Assembly (NCBI GenBank): GCA_965240325.2
Contig: OZ251222.1
Span: forward strand, 806,001-870,000
Direction of reading: 5' to 3'
Source of the DNA: Rebecca billardiae RCC1528
Lineage: Eukaryota; Haptophyta
Length of the DNA stretch: 64,000 nt
The translations under genes and the position numbers were made by a program. The notes under the pieces are model-generated. The model was not told the origin of the DNA and did no database searches. It saw only the letters and a list, made by a program, of their open reading frames with translations. This document shows positions 1 through 11,349 of this stretch, in pieces; positions within the stretch are counted from its first letter, which is position 1, and the number at the start of each line of letters is the position of its first letter.

Positions 1-3000
1 GCCATCGGACGCCGCGCGATCGTCCGCGTTGCCAGCAGCCGTCGCGGCGCTGACGTCCACCGCAAGCCGCAGCAGCCCGAAGAGCGGACGCGCATCTGCC
101 GTCGAGTCGCCGCCGTCCCTGGCGACGACGGGCGCGGCGCGCGCGCTGCCCAGCCCGAGCGGGTCAGCCGGCGTCGGCTCGCCCAGCGTCGCGCGCAGCA
201 GCGCGGTGGTCGCCACCGACGGCGTGAGCAGCCTCGCCGTGCCCAGCGCCCACACCAGCCGCCCCGCCTCGGCCGGAGCCAGCGCGCCCTCGGCGGCCGC
301 GGCCGAGGCGCGGTCGGGCGCCGCGCCGAGCCCGTATTCAAGACTCTCTTGCACGAGGCCGAGGAGCTCTGCGCCACGCGGGAAGCCGCCGCGCGGCGCC
401 GCGCGCGGGTCCGCGCTCACGGTGGCGACGGCCCATGCCAGGTGCGCCAGCTCTGACGGCGCGCACCGCGCCCGCAGCGCGCCGGCGGATGCGTCCGCGA
501 TCTGGCCAAGCAATTTGAAGTCGTGATACCGGGCATGCGCGAACGCGGCGGCGAGCAGCCCGAGCGAGCCCACGCCAAAGGCGCTGAGCTGCCGCGCGCG
601 CACGGCGGCCGCGAGCTCGTCGAGCAGCCGCGCGTGCGGCTCGCGCGCCGCGCTGCACAGCGACCACGCGAGCTTCGCGAGGTCGACGTCGTCCGCGTCG
701 GCGAGGTGCGGGACCATCCGAAGTCCGAGCTCGGGCAGCAGTCGCCGGGTCGACTCGGGCAGCGGGCTGAAGCCGTCCACCGACGCGTACGCCTGGTGGC
801 GCGCGGCGCAGGCACGCGCGTGGGCGGCCGCGCGGTCGGTCGGGCACGGGGGCGAGCGCCGCGCCGCGCACGCGCGCGCAGCCGGCCGCGCGCACGCACG
901 CGCACAGCGCGTGGCATGAAGCCTACCGCGCGCGCGGCGCGCGGCCGCATCGGCGCACACACGCGTCGCGCGGCGCGCGTCGCGCGCGGCTGCGCGCGGC
1001 TGCGCACCCAGAGAAGCTTGCTCAGGGAGCGGGTGGTGCGCCAGTCGAGCCGCGTGCTCTCCGCCTCAGCGGCGGCGGCGCCCGGCGCTGAGCCGGCGCC
1101 GCCCGGCCCGGCGCCGTGCAGCGCGGAGAGCGTGTGCACTGCCACGCGCTCCATCAGAGCGCCGTGGCGCACGCACGCCTGCGCGTCGTGACACGGCCGT
1201 GGTGCCGCGCAAGGGCGGGCGGGGGCGCTGGGCGCGCGGCTGAGAGGGCGCGCGCGGGGCGGGGTGCGCGCGTGCGCGGCGCGGCGCGCGCCGAGGCGCT
1301 CTCGCGCGCGCGGCGGCGCGTGCCTGCGCCATCGCCCACGAGAGCAACGCGGCATCGTGAACGCTGAGCGCGCGCTCGTGCGTCGCGGCCGCGTCTGCCA
1401 CCCTGCCCACCAGCGCGCGCGTCTCCGCGGAGTTCGGGTCTGCCGTGGCGTACGCGGCGGCGAGGTGCGCGATGGCCGCGGGCTCGAAGCCGCGCAGCCG
1501 CGCGGCCGACGTCGGGCTCGTGTCCCCCGCCTCGTCGGCACCCGGCTGCGCCCCAGGCCGGCCGGCGCGAGCGCGCGCGCCAGCGGCCGCGCACCCAGGC
1601 GCCCCCGTCGATCGATCGGCGCGCGCGTCTGCCGGGGCCCCCTCGCCCTCCGCCGGCGCGCTCGGCGGCGGCAGCGGCGCGAGCTCGCGGAAGAGCGCCG
1701 GCTCGGCGACCCCGGCGCTCGCGAGCGCGTACAGCACGACCGAGAGCTGGTGCGGCCGCATCCGCGCCGCGTGCGCGCGCACCGCCGGCACGGCGCGGTC
1801 GAGGAACGTCGCTGCGCGCGCGTGGCCGGACGCTCTGAAGGCCCACACGAGCTCAGCGAGCTGCGCGCGCGAGCACGCGTGCGGGTCGACGCCGTCGGCG
1901 AGGGCGTCGAAGACGGGGCTCTCGCGCACGAGCGCGCGGAGGGACGGCTCGGCCGACGCTGACCCCGCCGACCCCGCCGCCGACGACGCCGCGCTCGCGC
2001 GCGCGCCCGGCGCCTCGCTTGCGGCTGCGTGCGCAAACGCCCACGCAACATCTTGCAGCTCGCGCGTGCTGAGCGCGCCGCTGCGCGCGCGCGCGGCCAC
2101 CTCGGCGTGCGTGGCGGAGATGAGCGCGGGCTCGGCGGACGAGCTGACCACCAGCGCGCGCACCAGCAGCGACAGCTCTCGCGGCCCGAACTGCGGCAGC
2201 AGCGCCGTGCAGCGCTCGCGCAGCCACGCGCGCAGCGCGGGCGGCGAGGCGACGCGCGCGCGCGCGAACGCCAGTGTGACAGTGAGCACCTTTATCGGGT
2301 CATCGGCCACGGGCAGATCGGCGTCGGGATGGGCGGCGGCGTGGGCGTGCGGCTCGGTGCAGGGCTGCGCGCGCGCGCTGCTCCGCCCGCCACGCGTCGC
2401 CAGCTCGATCCCCGCGGCGCGCAGCAGCCGCTCGCGCTCGCGCGCATCTGCCGCGTGCGCGCCGGCGCCGCGGCCGGCGCCGCCGTCCGCGCCCGCCGCG
2501 CGCGCCTCTGGCCGGCGCTCGCGCTCGCACTCGGAGCCGTACGCGGCGAGGAGCGCGACGAGGCTGGGCTCGGAGAAGTCGCGCATGCGCAGCTGCGCGC
2601 GCGCCACGGGCGCCGCCGCGACGAACAGCGCGCGGCGCAGCGAGAGGGCGTCCGTGTGCGACGGCGTCGTGTCTGCCGCCGCGCGCGCGGGCGCGCGGCT
2701 GAGCGGCGCTGCGGGCGCGCCGCCGCCGGCCGGCGGCGCGCCGCCGGCCGGCGGCTCGAGCAGCGCGTCGGCGCGCGCGAAAGCGGAGAGGATGGTGGTC
2801 AGCTCGAACGCGCTGAGCTCCGCCAGCCGGTCGGCGCGCAGCAGCTGCGCCGCCGCGCGCGAGAAGAGCAGCCCCGGACCGACGGGCGCAGGCCCGCCGG
2901 GCGCGCGCGCCGCCTCGGCGCCGGCCGCGTCCGCGCCGCCGCGGTGCGCCGTGAGCCTCGCGTCCGCCTCCGCGGCGACGAGGTGAAGCAGGCGCGCGAG

Positions 3001-4077
3001 CTCGCCGCCGTTGAACGCGCGGAGCCTCGTCTCGTCCATCCCCGCGCTCGCCGCGTGCACCAGCTCGGCGCACCTCGCGCCCGCCTCGTCGGCGTCAGCA
3101 TGGCCGCCGTCGGCCGCGAGCGCGTACTCACGTGAGTAAGCCCACAGCGCGTTGGTGAGCTCGCGCGGCGAGAGCTCGTGCAGCCGGCGGGCGACGACGG
3201 CGTGCGCGGCGCGAAAGAGGTTGGGCGCGCGCTCGCCCGCGCGCGCGTACGCCCAGAGCATCGCCGACAGCCCGATCGGCTCGAAGCGCTCGAGCTGCGT
3301 CAGCGCGGCGCGCTCGGCGGCGGCGCGCAACGCCGCGCACTCGACGCGCGCGGTCGTGAGCGCCCAGAGCGTGTTGGCCAGGCCCTGCGGGCTGAAGTCG
3401 GCGATGCGCGGGATCGCGGCGTCGCGCGCCCGCTCGAGCAGCTCGAGCAGCGCCGGGCTCACCTCCGCCGCCGCACCCTCGCTGGCAGGCGACGCGCGGC
3501 CGCGCGCGCCGACTGTCGCGGCCGCCCACGCGCAGTTCGAGAGGTCGTACGCGTTGAGCTCGGCGATGCGCGCGCTGGTGACGGGCGCGAGCACGTCGAC
3601 GAGGAGGGCGATGGCGGCCGGGTGGCCCAGCTGCGCGCACGTGTACGCGGCGTTCGCCAGCCCGCGCGCGTCAAAGTGCGGCGCGCGCTCGCGCATGAGC
3701 GCGACCATCGCGTCAAACAGCGCCGCGTGCGCGAGGAAGAAGTGGCGGCGCTCGGAGGGGCTCCACGTGCTCGTGGCCTCGTGCAGGCGGTACCACGCGT
3801 GCGTGAGGTTCACCACGTTCAGGTCGTCCCGGTGGGCGATCACCGCGCGCAGCACGTGCTCCGGGCTCTCGGCGAGCGAGAGCTCGCAGTTGATCGTGAA
3901 CATGTCGGTGCGCGACAGCGGCATCTGCGCCGCGGCGCTCCGGCGGTGCGGCGTGCGCACCGACGCGATGTGCGAGGTCGGGCTCGCCACGACGGCGCCG
4001 CGAGATCTGCGCGCGCCGCCTGTGGCGACCGCCGCCACCGCCGCGGCGCCGCGGCGTGTGCGCACCCACGCGCGCAT
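1..4077 (-). CDS. Octotricopeptide (OPR)-like repeat protein, 3' end beyond window
   Basis: Exons 4077-1324 and 792-1 on the minus strand, joined in phase 0 and still open at the window edge, give at least 1182 residues. The N-terminus is basic and Ala-rich, like an organelle transit peptide. From about residue 70 onward it carries more than fifteen degenerate helical repeats of the type FSPQGLANTLWALTTA, FEPIGLSAMLWAYARAG, LSPRELTNALWAYS and MRPHQLSVVLYALASAG. These match the OPR/FASTK-like class that binds RNA in chloroplasts or mitochondria. The repeats continue after the intron (DVDLAKLAWSLCSAA, CAPSELAHLAWAVATVS), which is the main support for the join. The intron (793-1323) appears to use a GC donor (CAG|GCACGC) and a CAG acceptor. 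A C-terminal RAP domain, if any, lies outside. Role in organelle RNA processing or translation is inferred from the family; the target is unknown. Confidence 0.8.
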
Positions 4078-4305
4078 CGTGGCGACGTCCAGGTGCCACG
4101 CGGCAGCACGCGGTTCGAATTATTGCGACCGCACGGAGAATTCAGCAGATTTTCTGCCAGCGGACGATTTTCGAGCGGAGCCGCTGCGAGCCGCCGGAAA
4201 TTCGATCGAGGAGCGAATATTATCAGCATCGGAACTCCCGCCTCCTGCGCGCGCATCGGACGGATCGTCACGGACGGGACGGACCCCTGCACTCGCAGAG
4301 CGCTG

Positions 4306-7020
4306 CTAGCTGCCCCGGCTCTGAGACCCAGTGGTGGCACCATCAGGTGCCGCCGTGTTGGCGGCTCTGCGTCCGGCGGCGATGACGATGCCCGTGCCGC
4401 ACACGCGGCAGTTGTCGCTCGCGCGCACAACGTCCGGCGCAAACAGGCACATGCACAGGGGGCACCAGGTGAAGTCATCGCTCTGCAGCACCTTGTGCGA
4501 AGCGCAGCACACATGCACTTTCGTGCCGCACTCGGCGCACTCCGACGCAGTCACTGCGCGGCGGCGGCGGCGGCGGCGGCGCGAGGCGCGCGGCGGGCGG
4601 CCACGGCGCGCGGGCGTGCGCACGTCGTGTCACGTGTTGCACACACGCCGCGGGCGCGCGGCGCCCCGGCGCTGCGCGCGGTGGCGCACACACCTCGGGT
4701 GGAGGCACCGCACTGCCAGCACGGCGTGCGCACGGAATGGCCGTCGCGCAAGCCCGCGCCCTCGCACTTGGCGCGAAGCGAGCGCAACTGGTGCGCATGC
4801 TGAGGCGCCAGCAGGCCAAACAGGCCGGGCGCGAGCAGAGCGTCTGCAAAAGTCGCAGCCATGCCTGCGCGCCGGGCGCGCGCGCGGCGGCAGAGGCGCG
4901 CGCGCGTGCTCAGTCGCCGCGCGCCGCGCCCACGCCGCGCCGCGCACGGCCGCGGCCCGCCCTGAGGCACGCGCCTCGCGCTGCGTGGCGCCCATCACCT
5001 CGCCGCACGCACGCACACTGCGCGCACGCGGCGCATCACGCACAGCGCGGCGCACGCACGGCGCGCACGCCGCAGCGCGTTCCGCACGGCGCGCACACAG
5101 AGGCCCGCCCCGCACGGCGCGCACCGCACCGAAGTTGTGAGCGTCCAGGTTGCACCGCACTGCCATGTGCAGGCAGACCTTGCGGTGCGGCGGGAGCAGC
5201 GGCAGCGCGGCGAGCAGCGCGGAGAGCCGCGCGCGCGCGCTCGCGCGCGCGCCGTCGGGCCCGCCCTCGCCCCTGCCCTCGAGCCTCGCCAGCTCGATGA
5301 GCAGACACAGCGCTACATGGTACTGCGCGCAGAAGCGAATGTCGGAGATGCGCTGCCGCACCGCGGCCGAGCGCGTGAGCAGCGCGAGGCACTCGCCGAT
5401 CCGCGCGAGCGCCTCGTCGAAGCGCGCGGCCTCGAGCGCGCGGAAGGCGCGCTGGATGAGCTGCACGCCCTCCACGGGTGCGGGCGCCGCCTGCCCCTCC
5501 GACGCCGACGCTGACGCCGACGGCTGCGCCGCGCGCTCAGAGTGATCGTTGGCGTCGGCGCGCGCCCGGCCGCCGTCAGCCGCGCCGCCGCCGCGCCGCC
5601 GCCGCTCCGCGCTGCCCCTGCCGGCGGATGCCGCTGGCGGCGAGGAGCGCGGCCGCGCAGGCGGCGAGGCCGGCTGCGCTTCCGGACTCCCATCGGCCGG
5701 GCTCCCGCCGAAGGCGTCGCCCGATCCACCGCCGCCGCCTGCCGACGCCCGTGCCAGCGCACCGTCGTCGCGGCGCGGCGCGGCGTCGGCCGTAGCCGAG
5801 GGCGTCGGGAACGCGAGCGGCGCGCTGCCCCAGTCGGCCGCAAAGGGCTCAGGCTCGGCGGCGGCGGGTGGCGGAGGCGCAGGCGCGGCGCTCGCGCCGG
5901 GCACGCGCCGGCTCCGCCCCTGCGGCGGCGGCAGCGGCGCGCTCATCTTGAACGCAGCCGCGGCCGACTTGAGGTCATCGGCCGTTCCCTCGCGCGCCTC
6001 CTGCGCGCTGCGGATTTTGATCTGGAACGCCGGCCTGAACTCCTCGTCCTCCTCGCCCTCGTCCTCCCCGTCGCCTCGCCCGCCCGAGCGGTGCTCGTCG
6101 TCCGACTCCCCGCCACGCACGCCCAGCTCGCCATCCTCCTCCGCGTCGCGCCCCCGGCCTCTTCGCCGGCCGCCGCCGCCGCCGCCGCCGCCGGCCGCCG
6201 GTGCGAGCTTCTTCCTGCGCACGCGGTACCCGTCCTCGTCGAGCTCCCAGCTGCCATCGCTGCAGGCGCCGTCAGCGCCCTCGGCGGCGCGCGCGTCGGC
6301 CTCCCCCGACCCACCGGCACTCTCCACCTGCGCCGAGCCCTCGGGCGCGCCGTGCGCCGCGCTCTCGGCGGGCGCGCGGGCGCGCGACCGTCGGCTCGAC
6401 GGCGACGAGCCGCTCGAGTGGCCGGCGCCGGCGCCGCTCGCGGGCAGGCGCATGTCCGGCTCGCGCCCGCGCATGGCGCCGGAGGCGGCGTTGATCGCCT
6501 CGATCCAGTCTCGCAGCTCCTCGCGCGTCGGAGCGTACAGGACGCGCTTCTTGTTGTTGACGACGATCGCGAGGCCGTGGTAGCCCTGCCCGGCGTGCTC
6601 CTGCTCGCCCAGCGGCTGCGCGACCGCGCCGTGCACGGGGATGGTGCCCTTGGGCTGGGCGTCCGACGGGCCAAGGTAGTAGTATATGTACCCGTCGGCG
6701 CACACGCCGAACCAGCGCTTCGTCCACGGCGGGATCGCCAAGCCGCGTTTCCACAGGTGGCCGCTCATCAGGAACGGGCTCCCCGCGGCGTCGCCGACTG
6801 AGCTGTGGGGCGAGCGCCCAGCGTCGAGCCCTGCGCGGCTGCTCTGGCGAGGCTTCCACAGCGCATCAGCCTCGTCGAGCTGGATCACCTCGCCCGTGTC
6901 CAGGTTGCGGATCACCGGCAGCTGGTCGCCGCCGCCCGGAGCGGTGACCATCGCGACGCGAGTCACGATGGCGGCGGCCCGGCGCGGCCAGCCGTGTTTG
7001 AGGTCCCACCAATCGATCAC
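4306..7020 (-). CDS. PH domain protein with COPI-alpha C-terminal-like region and zinc-binding tail
   Basis: Exons 7020-5130, 4864-4694 and 4553-4306 encode 769 residues. A PH domain at about residues 83-182 starts SGHLWKRGLAIPPWTKRW and ends at the typical C-terminal Trp helix (ELRDWIEAINAA). A long acidic/Gly/Ser-rich linker follows. From about 515 (RAFRALEAARFDEALARIG) an alpha-helical region resembles the C-terminal domain of coatomer alpha subunit, including the LPPHRKVCLHMAVRCNLDAHNF segment (split here as LPPHRKVCLHMAVR then CNLDAHNF). It ends with Cys pairs in exons 2-3 (CWQC, CAEC, CPLC, CRVC), equivalent in position to the coatomer zinc-ribbon tail. Introns are 265 and 140 nt, donors GTGCGG and GTGTGT. 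There is no WD40 region, so this is not coatomer alpha itself. A membrane-recruited trafficking role is inferred. The downstream OPR gene starts 228 bp after the stop. Confidence 0.75.
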
Positions 7021-8400
7021 ACGGCCGCAACTTTCCTACGCGGTACTCTTGCTAAAAATGATTAAAAAAATCCACGCGCGTGACTGAGACCCTTGCACCG
7101 GTGCGCGGCCGTCCAGCTGCCTGCCAGCTCGGTCTACTACTTTGGTCTGACGCACTTGGCGCACTGTCGCTACGCACGAAGCCATGCGCAGTGCAGAAAA
7201 TGGCGGCGTGCATCGCTTGGAAGAGCCGCAGCTTGCATCGTCCATTTAGCAGTGATTCAGCCCATGATGTGATTACCGCGCAGTCTCAGTCTCAGTCTAA
7301 GTCAGCTTCAGCTGATGCCTGATCCGAAGCAGATTTGGGTGCGCGGTGGCGGGGGGCGCGATCGGCAGGCAGGTGGGCGCCGTGAGCGGGTACGCGAGCG
7401 CTGAGAGGTATCGGTGTGACCATCTCCCTCGATCACCAGAGCCTCAGCCCTTCCTAGTCCCCTTTTCCCGTGCGGCCGCACTCCGTGACACCATCCATCA
7501 CCAACCGACCAGGAGCCGCTGAACATGCCTGAAGCAGGTTTGGAATGGTGCTCAAACCGCGGCAGAGGCGATCGTATCACTGCGGCGTGATGTAGAGTGT
7601 GGTGCGTCATCGCAATCGATGACGGCAGCTACCCACCCGCCCATCGGTAGGCTCGAGGCTGCTACCCGCAGGCGCCCGTGCGGTCCGGGCTCGAAGCCTG
7701 CCACCTCGAGCTCGACAAGATCCCTCACTGGGCTTCTCGCAGTGACACTACTTGCGCGGGGCACGCGTTTTGCGCATGCGATCGACGCTATAAAACACAG
7801 GCGAAGAAGCAGCGAATCAAGCGATCACCTCAATCGCTCTGGTGCTGCGGGCAGGTGGCGGTGCACACCTCCTCGGTAGGCGTGCTGGGTGGAAAACCAG
7901 TTACTCGCGAGCGTGCGATATTAATCAATGCGCTCATTATATGTATATATATCATCGTTGATACTCACATGACCGACTTGTTGTAAGTATTATACACCAT
8001 CACCAGCATTGCCGATTTGCCGATGAATATCTTCAAACACGAACTCGCCAACTCGGCCTGCACCGACCACGTCAATGACATATCAGTATTAATACACGTA
8101 TCTACCTACGAACAGTGAGAACATCAGCATACTCGGCAAGTACTACCCACACGTTCGTATTATAGTTACGTCAATGAACTGGAGCCATATTTGCAATTAT
8201 TCCCTGCGATGAATACAATTCATCAGTCCATATATATATATGTTTTCTAGGCTTACTCACGCCATCAGTATGAGACTACTTCGTAAGTACAGCTATCATT
8301 TCATCTCGGCGGGTTCATGGTGAGAAAGATGAATAGTGCTGCGCATCGCCGTCGAGAGCTGTATGATAGATCCACGAGGAACCACAGCACGTCGCGAGAA
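7021..8400. other. Intergenic spacer, moderate GC
   Basis: No supported gene. The upstream flank of the PH/COPI-like gene is followed by a sharp fall in GC, with AT-rich stretches at 7920-8300 (runs of TA around 8230). Reading frames here are short, lack codon bias and match nothing I recognise. Confidence 0.6.
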
Positions 8401-8406
8401 TCAATG

Positions 8407-8700
8407 AGCCATCCGAGCCTCCATGCCATGCGACCGCGCAAGAGGGCGCTCAATCAGGCGGCGGTGCTGCTGCTCGCAGTCGCGCCGGGCGCCGTGATCG
8501 CGCAGTACGTGAGCATCGAACGTGAGCAGAAGATCTCGGCCACGTCTGGCGGGCTCGATGCGTCCGCCGTCTCGGCGGGTGACGAGCTCGGCTGGAAAGG
8601 CCTTGCCTTTGTGGGCGACTTGGAGGCGGCGACGGTGTACCCGACGCGGTCGCCGGGCTGCATATGGCATCGTCCGCCGAAGGCGCAGCACTCGTGTAGG
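8407..8700 (+). pseudogene. 5' fragment of a secreted FG-GAP repeat protein, frameshifted
   Basis: A hydrophobic leader (AAVLLLAVAPGAVIAQ) is followed by QKISATSGGLDASAVSAGDE and LGWKGLAFVGDL, the usual start of FG-GAP (integrin alpha-type) beta-propeller proteins. The expected calcium-binding continuation, DGDG.PD, is not in that frame. It appears in the next frame at about 8626 (GDGVPDAVAG) and stops at TAG 8698-8700. So a single-nucleotide-scale frameshift and an early stop break the gene after one repeat. An unrecognised intron could in principle explain the frame change, but no GT/AG pair fits. I read it as a decayed gene start or a captured fragment. Confidence 0.5.
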
Positions 8701-8724
8701 GGGTCCATGACAGCAGCCCACTGA

Positions 8725-9514
8725 TTTGTGATTTTCGACAACTATGCGATTTAGGTGTCTGACGAGCGAGGCGCTTGCGAAGGCACCCACAAATATGTCC
8801 CGGAACCCAGCCCAGCCGTCAGAAGCACGCAAAACCGACTCCGCGTGCCGTCACGCGGTCGTGCGCGCGCGCCAGCTGCGCCACTGTGTCACATACAGAT
8901 TCAGCCAAACGTCAACGACTTGTTATGGCGGCTAAATGACGGTATATCGTCGAACATACTTATTCATAACCGTTGCAACCCGCCCAAATAAAATTACGGT
9001 GGAATTGCTGATTTTTAGAAGGCACGATGAGTGCGCGTAGAGGGCGAGGAAAAACTACTCCAAGATCGAGCATGTTACCCATTTAATTAGAGACACGTAC
9101 CCGTATATATGCGCATGTCTACCCGTTTATTATATAACGCGGGTGCGGTTTAAATATATATTCAGGGTGCTGTCAATATGGGGGTACCTTGTTCACTATT
9201 CGTGCCGGGTCATCCGAATAGGCCGCGCCGCCGCGCGGAGACCGCGGGCTCATGCCACTCGAACCGTGCCGCAGCAGGCCCGGACGGACCTGATGCGGGC
9301 GGCGGGCTGCGTGCCGAAGCACACTACCAAGCCCACCTCTGAGCATGCCACCATCCCCATAGTCGTGAGAGAGTCCTCCGCCATCGAGGCTTGCGTGCGC
9401 AGACTAGCAGTCGCCGCCGCCGAGCTTGCCGCGGTCCGTTCGGCGACTTCCGTGCCCGTGCTCTGTGTCACCGGCGTCGTCGCCGTTCGTCGTACCCTAG
9501 CCCACGCGAGGGCG
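8725..9514. other. Intergenic spacer, AT-rich
   Basis: No supported gene. AT-rich blocks (8930-9000, 9060-9180) alternate with GC-rich sequence; nothing repeated or structured was seen. Confidence 0.5.
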
Positions 9515-10207
9515 TCACCGGTCCACCAGTACTGCGGCGGACTGCGCGCGCTTCGCCGCGCGCTCGCCCTCGAGCTCCGGCGCTCTCCTCTCGCGCTCGA
9601 ACTCGGCGCAGTCGGCAGCCATGGCAGCCCGCTCGGCCGCAGCTCGATCTGTGCCCCCGCGCGCTCTGCGCTCGGTTGCGTTGGCGCGCAAGCTGGCGCG
9701 CGCAGCGTCGGCGACGGCGCGCGCGATCGCCTTGCGCGATGAGTTCAGCTCCACCTGCTGCTCCGTCAGGCGCACCTGCTGCTCCAAGATGATCGCGTGC
9801 TCAGCAGGAGTCACGCGCTGCTCGTGCAGCTGCACCTGCACGCGGCCTGCTGCGGACGCGCGCGGCGCGCTGGCGTCGGGGGGCGAGTAGAGGTCGCGGA
9901 AGGGGCAGCTGTCGTCGCCGGCGCCCAGCGACGTGTCGTCGACATCCAGCTCCGCCTTCCTCTCCGCCGCCGACGCGCCCTGCTTCCGGCTCAGGATGCG
10001 CTCCATGTCCTCGTGCTTGCCCTTCCACCACCTGTGCACGGTCATCAGCCAGATGCCGATCACCTCGAGCCGCGGCGAGTCGTGGCGCAACGAGATGCCG
10101 AGCGCATCCACGCAGACGAGCGTGAGCGCCTTGGGCTTCTTCGTCCGACCGTCGCGCGCGGTCTGGGCGCACGCAGGGGTGAACACTCTGACCAACGGCT
10201 TGTGCTT
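9515..10207 (-). CDS. Hypothetical protein with coiled-coil C-terminus (possible 3' exon)
   Basis: An open frame without a convincing ATG (it follows TAG at about 10213) encodes about 230 residues. The start, LKKHKPLVRVFTPACAQ then KPKALTLVCVDALGISLRHD, looks like real protein rather than GC noise. The end (EQQVRLTEQQVELNSSRKAI and an Ala/Glu/Arg-rich stretch) predicts a coiled coil. It may be the last exon of a gene whose upstream part is the adjacent frame at 10210-10842, with CTTTAG as acceptor, but the implied intron would be about 27 nt. No family recognised. It could also be a decayed gene. Confidence 0.3.
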   Translation of the reverse strand, partial: KHKPLVRVFTPACAQTARDGRTKKPKALTLVCVDALGISLRHDSPRLEVIGIWLMTVHRWWKGKHEDMERILSRKQGASAAERKAELDVDDTSLGAGDDSCPFRDLYSPPDASAPRASAAGRVQVQLHEQRVTPAEHAIILEQQVRLTEQQVELNSSRKAIARAVADAARASLRANATERRARGGTDRAAAERAAMAADCAEFERERRAPELEGERAAKRAQSAAVLVDR

Positions 10208-10209
10208 CT

Positions 10210-10842
10210 TCAAGTTCTAAAGCATGAGCTCCACGAGACCACGAGCGTGCGGAGGAGGTCGAGGAGCATGAAGTCGAGCACCGATGCGTACCGCGGGCGA
10301 GTGCCGGCCACGCGCCAGCTGGTCGAAGGCTGTAGCACGTGGATGGCGCGCGCCGCCACCGCCGTCTCCTCGAGCTGCTGCGCGCTGACGTTGACGTCAG
10401 GCCGTAGCTCGGGCCTGCACGGTTGCTCACAGTCGAGGCCGTCCGCGGAGGAGGCGAGCCCCTCGGCGGTGCCGGCAGGGACCTCGGGCGGGTCGCACAC
10501 ACCCATGGGCACGCGTGCATCATCATCTGCCGCGCCCTGGACCTCGTCATGCCCGGCACAGCGGTCCGCAAGTTGGTCGGCGGCAGCTGGCCCTTGCGGC
10601 AGAGGCGTCGCGGGCACGTCCGAGGGCGAGATGGCAGCGACGGGTGGGGAAGGAGACAGTGTCCAGTCGTTGTCGATGCCCATCCCACCATATTGCGCAT
10701 GTTCGTCTCCGTATTGCTCTCCTGCACGTGCTCCCAGGACGCGCTCCTTGGTCGCGAGCAGCACACGTCGAGCACGCAGATTCAAATGATGAAGCACGAG
10801 CGTCGTTTGGCCAGCGACTCCCAGCGAGAGCCCGGTCCACAC
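10210..10842 (-). CDS. Hypothetical protein fragment
   Basis: A 210-codon minus-strand frame, also without a supported ATG (first codons GTG TGG ACC after a TAG). Amino-acid composition is mixed and protein-like (LSLGVAGQTTLVLHHLNLRA; YASVLDFMLLDLLRTLVVSW) compared with the Arg/Ala-only shadows around it. Together with the frame at 9515-10207 it may represent one multi-exon or degenerate gene. No domain recognised. Confidence 0.25.
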   Translation of the reverse strand: MWTGLSLGVAGQTTLVLHHLNLRARRVLLATKERVLGARAGEQYGDEHAQYGGMGIDNDWTLSPSPPVAAISPSDVPATPLPQGPAAADQLADRCAGHDEVQGAADDDARVPMGVCDPPEVPAGTAEGLASSADGLDCEQPCRPELRPDVNVSAQQLEETAVAARAIHVLQPSTSWRVAGTRPRYASVLDFMLLDLLRTLVVSWSSCFRT

Positions 10843-11118
10843 GAACCGTGGCTACGTGTCCGTGTCCACCGAGTCGCTCGGCGAGGCGCCTGCGCCGATG
10901 TGGGCGCGCCCAATGGCGAGCGGACGGCCGTCGACGAGGGCCATCAGCCTTGCCGACCCCGTTCAGAGCTCCGCTCCCGCGCCGAGCCGAGCGCGGATTT
11001 GGAATCTGCCGATCGCGAAAACACGCCGAACAAGTTCTGAAAAGGAAAAGAAAAGAAATCAAAACTCGATTTAATCAGATGGACCCCCTAACTCGTGCTC
11101 TTCCTGCGCGCGAACGGC

Positions 11119-11160
<42 letters not shown>

Positions 11161-11216
11161 ATCGTCTATATCTATATCTATATATATATATATAGAGATA
11201 TATACGTACACACACC

Positions 11217-11307
<91 letters not shown>
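11119..11307. repeat. Compound microsatellite (TATC)n-(TA)n-(CA)n
   Basis: About eleven TATC units (11119-11163), then TA-rich sequence, then an almost pure CA run from about 11210 to 11307. All reading frames through it (poly-Thr-His, poly-Cys-Val) are artefacts. Confidence 0.98.
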
Positions 11308-11310
<3 letters not shown>

Positions 11311-11349
11311 AATAATAATGCCGTCGCCGCGCGCCGGCCAAGTCACTAG

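Noticed and set aside
417-2051. 544-codon minus-strand frame overlapping the OPR-like gene
   Set aside because: Low-complexity Arg/Ala/Ser sequence in a different frame; the OPR repeats run in the other frame on both sides of the intron.
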